Origin: Kitasatospora sp. NBC_01250
GTDB lineage: Bacteria; Actinomycetota; Actinomycetes; Streptomycetales; Streptomycetaceae
Length of the DNA: 64,000 nt
NCBI RefSeq assembly: GCF_036226465.1
Contig: NZ_CP108476.1
Coordinates: forward strand, 4,774,001 to 4,838,000
Reading direction: 5' to 3'
This document shows positions 33,710 through 41,383 of this stretch, in pieces. Below the pieces are notes generated by a model. That model did not search any database and had not been told where the DNA came from. It saw only the letters and a program-made list of their open reading frames with translations. Numbering within the stretch: the first letter of the stretch is position 1; each line of letters opens with the position of its first letter. The translations under genes were made by a program, and so were the position numbers.

Positions 33710-35452
33710 TCAGGAGCAGTTCCCGGCCAGCTTCTGCTCGTCCGCGGTGAGCGGCGGGGGCCCGGCCGGGGTGCTCGGCGCGGCCGGCGAGGGCGAAGTC
33801 TGCGCCGGGGTGCTCGGGGCGGGCTGGGTGGGCTGGGTCTGCTGGCTCGGCGTGGCCGTGGGCGAGGGCGTCGCGGGCGAGGCGCCCACCTTGGGCGAGG
33901 CGTGGTACGAGGCGCTGGTCGCGGTGGTGGCCGGTGCCGTGGCGGGCTGCTTGAGCTTGTGGCAGACCGAGGCCTGGGCCTCGAAGTCCTTCGCCCGCTG
34001 GGTGGCGGCGTCCAGGCTGCTCGCCGAGACGGTGTTCTTGACCTGGGACTGCTGGTAGGCCGGCAGGTCCGCGAGCGAGGCATCCGGGAAGTCCTGGTGC
34101 ACCGAGGAGAGGTTCAGCCCGGCCAGGTTCTGGTTGACGCCCTGGTAGACGGCGACGTGGCCGTCGTGGTCGCCCACGTAGTACTGGCCCTGGGTCCACT
34201 GGTACCCCGCGTACGCGGCGCCGCCGACCAGGCCGATCGCCACCACGGTGATCGCCGAGCGGCGGAACCAGCGCCGCTTGCGCGGTTGTTCGGCCGGCGG
34301 GGTCTGGTACTCCTGGGCGCGGTAGCCCTCGGCGTCGTACTCGCCCTCCGGCGCGCCGAAGCCCTCGCCCGGGTGGCCGGCGGGGCTGTAGCCCTCGGGC
34401 GCCTGCGGGTAGCCGGCCTGGCCGTAGCCCTCGCCGTAGCCCTCGCCGTAGCCCTCCTGGTAGCCCTCGGCCGGGACCTCGCCGTAGCCCGTCGCGTCGC
34501 CGTAGCCCTCGCCGTAGCCCTGGGCCGGCCCGAAGCCGGGGGCGCCGCCGTAGCCGTCGGCCGGTCCGAAGGCGCCCTGCGGGGGCTGCTGCGGGCGGCC
34601 GAGACCGGCCGCGCGTCCGGCGGGGGTGTCGATGATCGCGTTGTCCAGTGCGGTGCCGTGCGGCCCCTCGGCCACCGCACCGACCACCACGGGGGCGGCG
34701 ACGAACTGGCCGCTGAGGGTGTCGCTGGGGCCCACGTCGAGCACGTCGGCCACGATGCAGGTGATGTTGTCCGGGCCGCCGCCGCGCAGCGCGAGCTGGA
34801 TCAGCTCCTGGATGGTCGGCTCGGGCGCGTAGAAGCTGCCCAGCGTCTCCTCGAGGGTCTGGTGGCTGACCGGACCCGACAGGCCGTCGGAGCAGATCAG
34901 GTAGCGGTCCCCGGCCCGGACCTCACGGATCGACAGGTCGGGCTCGACCTGGCCGCGCCCGTCCAGCGCGCGCATCAGCAGGGAGCGCTGCGGGTGGGTC
35001 TCGGCCTCCTCCGCGGTGATCCGGCCCTCGTCGACCAGGCGCTGCACCCAGGTGTGGTCCTGGGTGATCTGGGACAGCGTGCCGTCCCGCAGCAGGTAGG
35101 CGCGCGAGTCGCCGACGTGCACCAGGCCCATCCGCTCGCCGGTCCACAGCAGCGCGGTGAGCGTGCAGCCCATGCCCTCCAGCTGCGGGTCCTGCTCCAC
35201 CATCAGGCGCAGCCGGTCGTTGGCGCCCTGGACGGCATCGTTCAGCAGGGTCAGCAGATCGGCGTTCGGGTCCGACTCGTCCAGCGCGATGATCGCGCTG
35301 AGCGCCTCGGAGGAGGCGACCTCACCGGCCGCCGCGCCACCCATCCCGTCTGCCACCGCGAGCAACCGGGGTCCGGCGTAGCCGGAGTCCTCGTTCCCCT
35401 CGCGGATCAGGCCTTTGTGGGAACCCGCGGCGAAACGCAGCACGAGGCTCAT
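33710..35452 (-). CDS. pstP: PP2C-family serine/threonine phosphatase PstP
   Basis: PstP reverses PknB-type phosphorylation in wall growth and division. The 580-residue protein has an N-terminal PP2C domain (residues 1-240) with GNEDSGY, VADGMGG, VHVGDSRAYLL, CSDGLSG and GGPDNITC. A long linker follows, containing repeats of the type GYGEGYGEGYG, then one membrane helix (ITVVAIGLVGGAAYAGYQW). The external domain ends in a Pro/Ser/Thr-rich tail, TADEQKLAGNCS. ATG at 35452 has GAGGGGGG upstream. Confidence 0.93.
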   Translation of the reverse strand: MSLVLRFAAGSHKGLIREGNEDSGYAGPRLLAVADGMGGAAAGEVASSEALSAIIALDESDPNADLLTLLNDAVQGANDRLRLMVEQDPQLEGMGCTLTALLWTGERMGLVHVGDSRAYLLRDGTLSQITQDHTWVQRLVDEGRITAEEAETHPQRSLLMRALDGRGQVEPDLSIREVRAGDRYLICSDGLSGPVSHQTLEETLGSFYAPEPTIQELIQLALRGGGPDNITCIVADVLDVGPSDTLSGQFVAAPVVVGAVAEGPHGTALDNAIIDTPAGRAAGLGRPQQPPQGAFGPADGYGGAPGFGPAQGYGEGYGDATGYGEVPAEGYQEGYGEGYGEGYGQAGYPQAPEGYSPAGHPGEGFGAPEGEYDAEGYRAQEYQTPPAEQPRKRRWFRRSAITVVAIGLVGGAAYAGYQWTQGQYYVGDHDGHVAVYQGVNQNLAGLNLSSVHQDFPDASLADLPAYQQSQVKNTVSASSLDAATQRAKDFEAQASVCHKLKQPATAPATTATSASYHASPKVGASPATPSPTATPSQQTQPTQPAPSTPAQTSPSPAAPSTPAGPPPLTADEQKLAGNCS

Positions 35453-35550
35453 ACGGTGCGTGCCCCCCTCTGGGCCTCGCGCAGGGCGCAGGCAGCCGTG
35501 GTGCTGCCGTCCCGGCTGGTCATGGACGGGGTGCTGTCCCTCATGCGCTA

Positions 35551-36165
35551 CTACTTCCGCAGTTCGATGACGGTCCTGCCGATACGGATCGGCATTCCCA
35601 CCTGCAGTGGCGTCGGCGTTGTCAACCGCTGCCGGTCAAGATAGGTGCCGTTGGTGGAGCCTAGATCCTCCACGGTCCACTGCCCAGTCTGATCGGGGTA
35701 GATCCTGGCATGGCGCGAGGAGGCGTAGTCGTCATCGAGCACGATGGTGGAGTCGTGGGCCCGCCCGAGCGTGATGACCTGGCCCTGCAGCGCGACCGTG
35801 GTGCCGGCCAGCGCGCCCTCCACCACCACCAGCTGGGTCGGTGCTCCGCGCCGGCCGCCCTGGGCCGCCTGCTGGCGGCCGCGGCCGTTCGACGGCTGGC
35901 CGCCCTGGGTGGCGTCGCGTCCGCCCGCCGGGCCGGGCTGCTGCTGGCGCACCGGGGTGCCGGCAGCGGCGGCCGCACCGGCCGCAGCGGCCCCGGCGGT
36001 GGACCCGCTGGAGGCGGACGCCGTCCTGGCCGCCCGCCGGCCGATCCTGGTGGTGGCCTTGGCGCCGAACAGGTCGCCGCGGATCACCTGCACCGCGACG
36101 ATGACGAACAGCCACAGCACGGCCAGAAAACCCAGCCGTAGGACTGTCAGAGTCAGTTCGGACAC
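35551..36165 (-). CDS. fhaB: FHA domain protein FhaB (FipA-like)
   Basis: The 204-residue protein has an N-terminal membrane helix (LTVLRLGFLAVLWLFVIVAVQVI), a Gln/Gly/Ala-rich linker and a C-terminal FHA domain with the phosphothreonine-binding residues in LGRAHDSTIVLDDDYASSRHA and DLGSTNGTYLD. FHA proteins of this locus dock on phosphorylated kinases and division proteins. GTG at 36165 is set by the SELTLTVLRLG start of homologues. It follows fhaA by 11 bases. Confidence 0.93.
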   Translation of the reverse strand: MSELTLTVLRLGFLAVLWLFVIVAVQVIRGDLFGAKATTRIGRRAARTASASSGSTAGAAAAGAAAAAGTPVRQQQPGPAGGRDATQGGQPSNGRGRQQAAQGGRRGAPTQLVVVEGALAGTTVALQGQVITLGRAHDSTIVLDDDYASSRHARIYPDQTGQWTVEDLGSTNGTYLDRQRLTTPTPLQVGMPIRIGRTVIELRK

Positions 36166-36176
36166 CGGAGCTCGCC

Positions 36177-37034
36177 CTACCCTTCGACCTGTCGGTAGAT
36201 GATCGTCGTGGAGCCCACGACAATCCGCGAGCCGTCGCGGAGCGTAGCGCGCTGAGTGTGCTGTCCGTCCACCACGATGCCGTTGGTGGAGCCGAGGTCG
36301 AGCACCATGGCCGGGTTTCCGGGGCGGATCTCGGCGTGCTTGCGCGAGACGCCCGGGTCGTCGATCCGCACGTCGGCCTCGGTGGAGCGGCCCAGCACAC
36401 AGGCGTTGCCGGTGATCTGATGGCGGGTGCCGTTGACCTCGATCCAGCGCCGGGCGCCCGCGCCGGTGCCGGCCCCGGGGAAGGGCCGCACATTGCTCTG
36501 GGCCGCGCTGGGCGGCGCGGACGGCAGGGCGGGCGGAGCGCTCGGGGCGGGCGGCGCACCGGCGTACGTCGGCGCGCTGCTCTGCTGCCACGGTGCGCCG
36601 GGCTCCTCCGCCGGGCCGCGGCCGTACGCCGACGGCGCGGGGGCGGGCGGCTCGGGGGTCTCGCCGGCCAGCGTGCGGCTGCGCACCCGGTACAGGCCGG
36701 TGTCCAGGTCGTCGGCACGCTCCAGGTTCACCTGGAGCGGACCGAGGAAGCTGTAGCGCTGCGCCTCGGCGTACTCCAGCACCATGCCGGAGAGCTCCTG
36801 GCCGAGCTGGCCGGCATAGGGGCTCAGCCGCTCGTAGTCGTGCGGGCTGAGTTCGACGATGAAGTCATTGGGCACCACGGTGCGGTCGCGGTTCCAGATG
36901 GTGGCGTTGTTGTCGCACTCGCGCTGCAGCGCTCCCGCGATCTCCACGGGCTGGACCTCGGACTTGAACACCTTGGCGAAGGTGCCGTTCACGAGACCCT
37001 CGAGTCGCTGCTCGAACTTCTTCAGGACTCCCAC
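36177..37034 (-). CDS. fhaA: FHA domain protein FhaA (DUF3662 plus FHA)
   Basis: The 285-residue protein begins MGVLKKFEQRLEGLVNGTFAKVF, the conserved DUF3662 N-terminal domain (about 1-120), followed by a Pro/Ala-rich linker and a C-terminal FHA domain (LGRSTEADVRIDDPGVSRKHAEI, DLGSTNGIVVDG). In mycobacteria FhaA binds phosphorylated MviN and restrains wall synthesis. GTG at 37034 has GGAAGGGGG upstream. It is the first gene of the block running through pstP. Confidence 0.93.
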   Translation of the reverse strand: MGVLKKFEQRLEGLVNGTFAKVFKSEVQPVEIAGALQRECDNNATIWNRDRTVVPNDFIVELSPHDYERLSPYAGQLGQELSGMVLEYAEAQRYSFLGPLQVNLERADDLDTGLYRVRSRTLAGETPEPPAPAPSAYGRGPAEEPGAPWQQSSAPTYAGAPPAPSAPPALPSAPPSAAQSNVRPFPGAGTGAGARRWIEVNGTRHQITGNACVLGRSTEADVRIDDPGVSRKHAEIRPGNPAMVLDLGSTNGIVVDGQHTQRATLRDGSRIVVGSTTIIYRQVEG

Positions 37035-37417
37035 TGGGCACCCCCTTCCACAGGGCTCTCGGCTTCCGGGCTCGGGCCGTGGGGGCCCGATTGCGGTACT
37101 TCCGTACTGATCGTATCCACGCCGCGGCCATCTGTACGGTTCCCCGGCCGCACGACAGCGGGGCGTGCGCTTGCGCACACCCTGTCTGCTCGGGTGGTCC
37201 TGGTGCAACGACAGGTACCCCCGGGCGGGGCCCCTCATCCCTGGCTCACCCGTTCGCCAGGCCGTTCGAGTGGCGGGTCCGGTGCAGGTGTGCAGGTCGG
37301 GGCCGGGGATGGATTCGTAGGTTCCCGCTGGACCGTGCTAATGTTTTCCACGTCGGAAGGGGCGCCCGAGAGGGAGCCGAAACCGGCCGAGTGAGAAGCG
37401 AAGCGGGTCCAAACCGG
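37035..37417. other. Intergenic region between fhaA and tRNA-Leu
   Basis: No gene is supported here. It must contain the leftward fhaA promoter, which I could not place. On the plus strand a weak pair, TTCGTA at 37314-37319 and TAATGT at 37339-37344, has a 19-base spacer. Confidence 0.4.
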
Positions 37418-37447
37418 TTCGACCTCACCCGGACGATCGGTTAGCAT
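37418..37447 (+). promoter_or_regulatory. Putative tRNA-Leu promoter
   Basis: TTCGAC at 37418-37423 and TAGCAT at 37442-37447 with an 18-base spacer, 16 bases before the tRNA 5' end. Confidence 0.6.
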
Positions 37448-37463
37448 CTACGACAACACCCAT

Positions 37464-37547
37464 GCGCGGGTGGCGGAATAGGCAGACGCGCTGGATTCAG
37501 GTTCCAGTGCCCGAAAGGGCGTGGGGGTTCAACTCCCCCCTCGCGCA
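37464..37547 (+). tRNA. tRNA-Leu (anticodon CAG)
   Basis: An 84-base class II tRNA. Acceptor GCGCGGG (37464-37470) pairs with CTCGCGC (37540-37546) with one G-U pair. The anticodon loop TTCAGGT sits between CTGGA and TCCAG, and a long variable arm follows (GTGCCCGAAAGGGCGT). CCA is not encoded. Confidence 0.97.
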
Positions 37548-37557
37548 CAGTGAGACA

Positions 37558-37602
37558 GGGTCTCACCGAGATGACGGAAGTCATCGAGGTGGGGCCCTTT
37601 CT
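37558..37602 (+). terminator. tRNA-Leu terminator
   Basis: An interrupted hairpin spans 37558-37597 (six, four and six pairs around a small internal loop) and is followed by TTTCT, one of the few T-rich tracts after a hairpin in this window. Confidence 0.7.
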
Positions 37603-37659
37603 CGTATGTCCGCCGGTCCGTCGTCCCGCCGGCCCTCGCACGGTGCGGCCCCGCCCGGC

Positions 37660-37854
37660 TCAGTCCTCGCCGAGTTCCTCGGCCTGCGCGTGCGGGAGGG
37701 TGATGCCGTGCTTGGCGGCCATCCTGAGCAGGCCGGCGATCCTGCCCTGATAGGCCTGGACGCCGTCGAGGTCGCCGTCGGCGCGGGCCCGGGCCAGTGC
37801 CTCGCGGGCCAGTGCCAGCTGCTCGCGCAGTTCCTCGTCGAATAGGCCGGTCAC
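37660..37854 (-). CDS. Small conserved hypothetical protein
   Basis: The 64-residue protein is largely helical and charged: FDEELREQLALAREALARARADGDLDGVQAYQGRIAGLLRMAAKHG. It has no membrane helix or signal peptide. I recall similar proteins in streptomycetes but no function. The only start in frame is GTG at 37854, with GAGAGG unusually close to it. It ends 112 bases after the tRNA-Leu. Confidence 0.65.
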   Translation of the reverse strand: MTGLFDEELREQLALAREALARARADGDLDGVQAYQGRIAGLLRMAAKHGITLPHAQAEELGED

Positions 37855-37885
37855 CCTCTCAGGATCGCCTCGCCCGGAGGAAAGC

Positions 37886-38467
37886 TCAACCGGGTCCGTG
37901 CTCCTTGGGCCGGTGCTCGTCGGGCTGGTGCTCGTCGGCCGGGCCTCCGGGGTGCCGCTGCCGGGCCCGGTCGCCGAGCCGGCCGCGCAGGTACTGGCCG
38001 ACCGCGGTGGCGCCGGCGGTCAGGAAGACCAGGGTGTAGAGGATCTGCAGCATCACCACCACCCGGGCCGACTGGCCGAGCGGGGCGATGTCGCCGTAGC
38101 CGACGGTCGACATCGTGACCACGGTGAAGTAGAGGGCGTCGATCCGGGTGGACAGGCCCTTGAACTCGCCGGGGTCGCGGGCCAGCGACAGGTAGGCGGC
38201 GGCGAAGACCAGCAGGGCCACCAGGCTCAGCAGCGGGATGCCGAGGCCGGGCCGGCCGCGCCGGGAACCCACCATGAGCAACTGGATCTCGCGCAGCAGC
38301 AGCCCGGCCAGGGCGGTCAGCAGCAGGGCGAGGACCGTCCAGCTGAGCGCGGGGTGCTCGGGGCCGAAGGAGCCGAGCGGGATGGTGAAGAAGACGACCA
38401 GCAGCAGTGGCGCACCGGCCGCCAGCAGCAGCCGGGGCCAGCGCGCGGCACGGGGCGGCGAGTCCAT
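37886..38467 (-). CDS. Potassium channel family protein
   Basis: A membrane protein with four hydrophobic segments and the K+ selectivity filter TVGYGD between the third and fourth, preceded by the pore helix LYFTVVTMS. The C-terminal tail is rich in His, Pro and Asp/Glu. From ATG 38467 it has 193 residues; the frame is open to ATG 38560, which would add 31 Arg/Pro-rich residues. Neither start has a clear ribosome site; 38467 is chosen because the first membrane helix begins about ten residues later. Confidence 0.82.
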   Translation of the reverse strand: MDSPPRAARWPRLLLAAGAPLLLVVFFTIPLGSFGPEHPALSWTVLALLLTALAGLLLREIQLLMVGSRRGRPGLGIPLLSLVALLVFAAAYLSLARDPGEFKGLSTRIDALYFTVVTMSTVGYGDIAPLGQSARVVVMLQILYTLVFLTAGATAVGQYLRGRLGDRARQRHPGGPADEHQPDEHRPKEHGPG

Positions 38468-38558
38468 GAGGCCCAGCCTGGCGGGCCGGGCGGGGCGGGG
38501 CCCGGCCTGCTGGGCCGCCCGGGGGAGGCGGCGGGCGGCCCGCCGGTAGGTTGGTTCC

Positions 38559-39218
38559 ATGGAGTCGAGCGCGTTCGTCCGGTCCGTGAACATCGGGTCG
38601 GCCACCTTGACCGGGTTCTCCGACGTGGGGAGCACCGGGATCGACAAGCGGCCGGTCAGCGGCCCGATCGAGGTGGTCGCACCGGTTTCGGGCAGCGCGC
38701 TGGCCGGTGACGCGATCTGCGACCTGCGCCACCACGGCGGCCCGGACCAGGCGGTCTACGCCTATGCCTGGGAGGACCTGCTCGGCTGGGCCCCGGAGCT
38801 GGGGCGCGAGGTCGGGCCGGGGGTGTTCGGGGAGAACCTGACCACCGAGGGCCTCGAGGTGAACGGCGCGCTGATCGGCGAGCGCTGGCAGCTCGGTTCG
38901 AGCCTGGTGCTGCAGGTGACCGTGCCGCGGATCCCGTGTCGCACCTTCGCGGGGTGGCTGGGTGAACGGGGCTGGGTGAAGCGCTTCACCCAGCGGGCGC
39001 TGCCCGGCGCCTACCTGCGGGTGCTCACGCCGGGGGCCGTGCGGGCCGGCGACCCGGTGCGGGTGCTGCACCGGCCCGCGCACGGGGTGACCGTGGCCAC
39101 CGTGTTCCGGGCGCTGACCCTGGAGCCGGAGCTGCTGCCGCTGCTGCTCGACGTGCCGGAGCTGCCCGAGGCCACCCGGGAGCGGGTGCGGCAGCGGACG
39201 GCGGCCCGAGGCGCTTGA
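38559..39218 (+). CDS. MOSC domain protein
   Basis: The 219-residue protein has the MOSC sulfur-carrier fold: DLRHHGGPDQAVYAYAWEDL, GVFGENLTTEGL and the conserved Cys in RIPCRTFAGWLG. MOSC proteins handle molybdenum-cofactor-linked sulfur transfer or detoxify N-hydroxylated compounds; the substrate here is unknown. The length and YiiM-like layout fit a stand-alone MOSC protein. The ATG overlaps the alternative ATG of the divergent channel gene. Confidence 0.88.
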   Translation: MESSAFVRSVNIGSATLTGFSDVGSTGIDKRPVSGPIEVVAPVSGSALAGDAICDLRHHGGPDQAVYAYAWEDLLGWAPELGREVGPGVFGENLTTEGLEVNGALIGERWQLGSSLVLQVTVPRIPCRTFAGWLGERGWVKRFTQRALPGAYLRVLTPGAVRAGDPVRVLHRPAHGVTVATVFRALTLEPELLPLLLDVPELPEATRERVRQRTAARGA

Positions 39219-39243
39219 GCGCGCCGCCGGGGGTGCGGACGGG

Positions 39244-39618
39244 TCAGATGGTCAGCTCGCTCTCGATCCGGTGGACCCGGTGCCGGGCCATGGCCAGGTT
39301 GGCCCGGGCCCGGTCCAGCACCAGGTAGAGGAAGAGGCCCTGGCCGCCCGAGCCGGTGAGCGGGCGCACCAGGTGGTACTGGCGGGTCAGGGTGGTGAGG
39401 ATGTCCTCCATGGTCTCGTTGGCCCGCCCCTGCAGCTCGGCCGCGCGCAGGGTGGCGCGCACGACGTCGGTGCTGCCGGCCGCCGCGAGGGTCAGGTCGA
39501 GGTCGTTGGCGTGGCCCAGTGAGCCGAGCGTCATTCCGCTGCCGATGTCCACCAGGGCCGCCCCGAGGGCGCCTTCGATGGTCATGGCCTCCTTGAGCGC
39601 ACTGTCGACACCGGCCAT
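39244..39618 (-). CDS. Roadblock/LC7-like conserved protein
   Basis: The 124-residue protein resembles the roadblock/LC7 fold, as in GALGAALVDIGSGMTLGSLG and the region DLTLAAAGSTDVVRATLRAAEL. Such proteins act as scaffolds or regulators of small GTPases in actinobacteria, where they are usually encoded beside one; no GTPase gene is adjacent here. ATG at 39618 has GGGAG upstream. Fold assignment is by pattern only. Confidence 0.65.
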   Translation of the reverse strand: MAGVDSALKEAMTIEGALGAALVDIGSGMTLGSLGHANDLDLTLAAAGSTDVVRATLRAAELQGRANETMEDILTTLTRQYHLVRPLTGSGGQGLFLYLVLDRARANLAMARHRVHRIESELTI

Positions 39619-39861
39619 CGGGACTCCCAGGGATCGTTGGAGCAGGAGATCGTTCGGGTACTCCGGAGGTTAGGGATCCGGGCGGGTGCGGTCCGGCAGC
39701 CGGCCGGTATTGACCGGTATTTGCTGAAATCCTCGGGAACTTGCCTGCTGGCGTGGGCACTTATTGACAAGGGTTGATCGCGATCGGCTGGCGGCGCCGC
39801 CCCGGCCCTGCGGCGTACCCGCGACACTGGATCCTGAGCAGGCCGGTCGAAGGGAGTGCGC

Positions 39862-40614
39862 ATGCGCGGGGTGCGGTGGCGGGTACAGCCGGGCGGGGCC
39901 CGGGCGGTGGTGCTGGTGCTGCACGGGGGACAGGTGGCCAGCACGGTGCCGGCCAGCCCCTGGCAGCCCGCGGCGGTGCGGATGCGCGGCTTCGTGGCGC
40001 CGCTGCTGCGGGCCACGGACGGGCAGCGGCCGGCGGTGGGTCTGGTGCGCTACCGCTACCGGGGCTGGAACGGTGAGCGCGCCGATCCGGCCGAGGACGT
40101 GGTGGCGGTGCTGGACGGGCTGGTGGCCGAGCTGGGACCGGTGCCGGTGGTGCTCCTCGGCCACTCGATGGGCGGCCGGGCGGCGCTGCGGTCCGCCGGG
40201 CACCGTGCGGTGACCGGTGTGCTGGCGCTCGCGCCCTGGTGCCCGCCCGAGGACCCCTGCGAGCAGTTGGCCGGCCGCACGCTGGTGACCCTGCACGGGG
40301 ACCGCGACCGGGTGACGGATCCCGCCGCCACCGTGGACTTCGCGGCCCGGGCCCGGCAGGCCGGTGCGCGGGTGGCCGGGATCGAGGTGGCCGGGGGCGA
40401 TCACGCGATGCTGCGCCGCTCGCGGGACTGGCACCTGGCAGCCGCCCGGCTGACCGCGGCCCTGCTCGGGGTCCGCCCGGCGCCGCCCGAGGTGGCGGCG
40501 GCTCTCGACCTGGTCGGCGCGGACCGGGACGGGCTGCGGATCCCGCTGCCGCACGGTCGGCGGCCAGTCAGTTCCGGCGCACCGAACAGTTCCGGCGCAC
40601 CGAAGGCACGGTGA
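39862..40614 (+). CDS. Alpha/beta hydrolase
   Basis: The 250-residue protein has VLVLHGGQ (oxyanion region), the nucleophile elbow GHSMGGRAAL, an Asp in HGDRDRVTDP and a His in GGDHAMLRRS, the full catalytic set of a serine hydrolase. The substrate is unknown. ATG at 39862 is chosen because GAAGGGAG lies at good spacing. The C-terminus carries two tandem copies of an 18-bp repeat (SSGAPN, SSGAPK) and overlaps a transporter remnant on the other strand. Confidence 0.86.
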   Translation: MRGVRWRVQPGGARAVVLVLHGGQVASTVPASPWQPAAVRMRGFVAPLLRATDGQRPAVGLVRYRYRGWNGERADPAEDVVAVLDGLVAELGPVPVVLLGHSMGGRAALRSAGHRAVTGVLALAPWCPPEDPCEQLAGRTLVTLHGDRDRVTDPAATVDFAARARQAGARVAGIEVAGGDHAMLRRSRDWHLAAARLTAALLGVRPAPPEVAAALDLVGADRDGLRIPLPHGRRPVSSGAPNSSGAPKAR

Positions 40615-40740
40615 GCACCAGAGCGGTTGCGAGCAGCAGCCCCAGGGAGCCGAAGCCGAGCACCGTGGTGGCGCCGAAGAACCCGGCGGCGGCGGTGAGC
40701 AGCCCGGCGAGGGCGGGGCCCGCCACGGCGGCGGTGGACC
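40568..40740 (-). pseudogene. C-terminal remnant of an MFS transporter
   Basis: The minus-strand frame from 40740 reads STAAVAGPALAGLLTAAAG then FFGATTVLGFGSLGLLLATA and ends VLTVPSVRRNCSVRRN before a stop at 40568-40570. The GPALAGLL segment and final hydrophobic helix are typical of the last two helices of a major-facilitator exporter. No start codon or upstream part exists: similarity ends abruptly at about 40740, where a fragment on the other strand begins. Confidence 0.65.
40569..40604. repeat. 18-bp perfect tandem repeat, two copies
   Basis: Unit CAGTTCCGGCGCACCGAA at 40569-40586 and 40587-40604. Both copies are translated at the end of the hydrolase and, on the other strand, at the end of the transporter remnant. 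Confidence 0.9.
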
Positions 40741-40881
40741 GGGCGCGGACGGCTCTCCTACCGCAGGGCCGCCGAGCTCTTCACGGTCGCCACCCGGGGC
40801 CTGGATCCGGCGGGTCGCGGCTGGACGCTGCGGCAGCTGCGGCCGGCCGGTGCCGCCCGGCGCGCCTCGCCGCAGCGGTAG
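40741..40881 (+). pseudogene. Remnant of a tyrosine recombinase (phage-type integrase)
   Basis: The plus frame reads GRGRLSYRRAAELFTVATRG then LDPAGRGWTLRQLR and a stop at 40879-40881. LSYRRAAELF with WTLxQLR matches the segment just before the HxxR box of streptomycete integrases (WTLHQLRHSALTH), with Arg here in place of His. The catalytic domain after it is lost. It is 47 codons long and has no start. This is homology by eye. Confidence 0.6.
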
Positions 40882-40904
40882 GGCCAGGCGCCCGGACAGC
40901 AGAG

Positions 40905-40935
40905 GGCCGGCCCCGCCCGGAGGGCGGAGCCGGCC
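40905..40935 (-). terminator. Hairpin after the chaplin gene
   Basis: A GC stem of 13 pairs with one mismatch (40905-40918 with 40922-40935) 14 bases beyond the chaplin stop. Confidence 0.6.
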
Positions 40936-40948
40936 GAGGTACGCGGCG

Positions 40949-41194
40949 TCAGCCGTTCGTGCAGGTGTTCCCGAAGGCCGGGTTGAGCAGGCCGATCACG
41001 TCGATCGAGTTGCCGCAGAGGTTGATCGGGATGTTGACCGGAATCTGGATCACGTTGCCGGACAGGATGCCGGGCGAGCCGATCGCCGTGCCGACGGCAG
41101 TGGCGGAGTTGTCGGCCGACGCGGCACCGGCGCCGCCCAGCACCAGCGCACCGGTGGCGCAGGCGAGGGCGATCGCCCTGCGGAAGTCCTTCAT
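40949..41194 (-). CDS. Short chaplin
   Basis: Chaplins are secreted amphipathic proteins that assemble into amyloid fibrils and coat aerial hyphae. The 81-residue precursor has a signal peptide (MKDFRRAIALACATGALVLGG, cleavage near ASA-DNS) and one chaplin domain with GNVIQIPVNIPINLCGNSID and GLLNPAFGNTCTNG, including both cysteines. There is no LAXTG sorting signal, so it is the short type not anchored by sortase. ATG at 41194 has GGAG eight bases upstream. Confidence 0.94.
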   Translation of the reverse strand: MKDFRRAIALACATGALVLGGAGAASADNSATAVGTAIGSPGILSGNVIQIPVNIPINLCGNSIDVIGLLNPAFGNTCTNG

Positions 41195-41383
41195 GGGGGT
41201 GTCTCCATTCCTTGCCGGATAGAAGAGGGGCAGACGAGAGCACTTCCGATCAGCACTGACCGAGAGTGTCCCTCGGGCTACTCTTCGGCTTCGATTCCCC
41301 GCGGAACGGTGACGCTGTCGGAAAGTCACCCGTAGTCACCCGCACGGCGCAGAAACCGGCCTGATTACCGCACTCGTCCGGCC

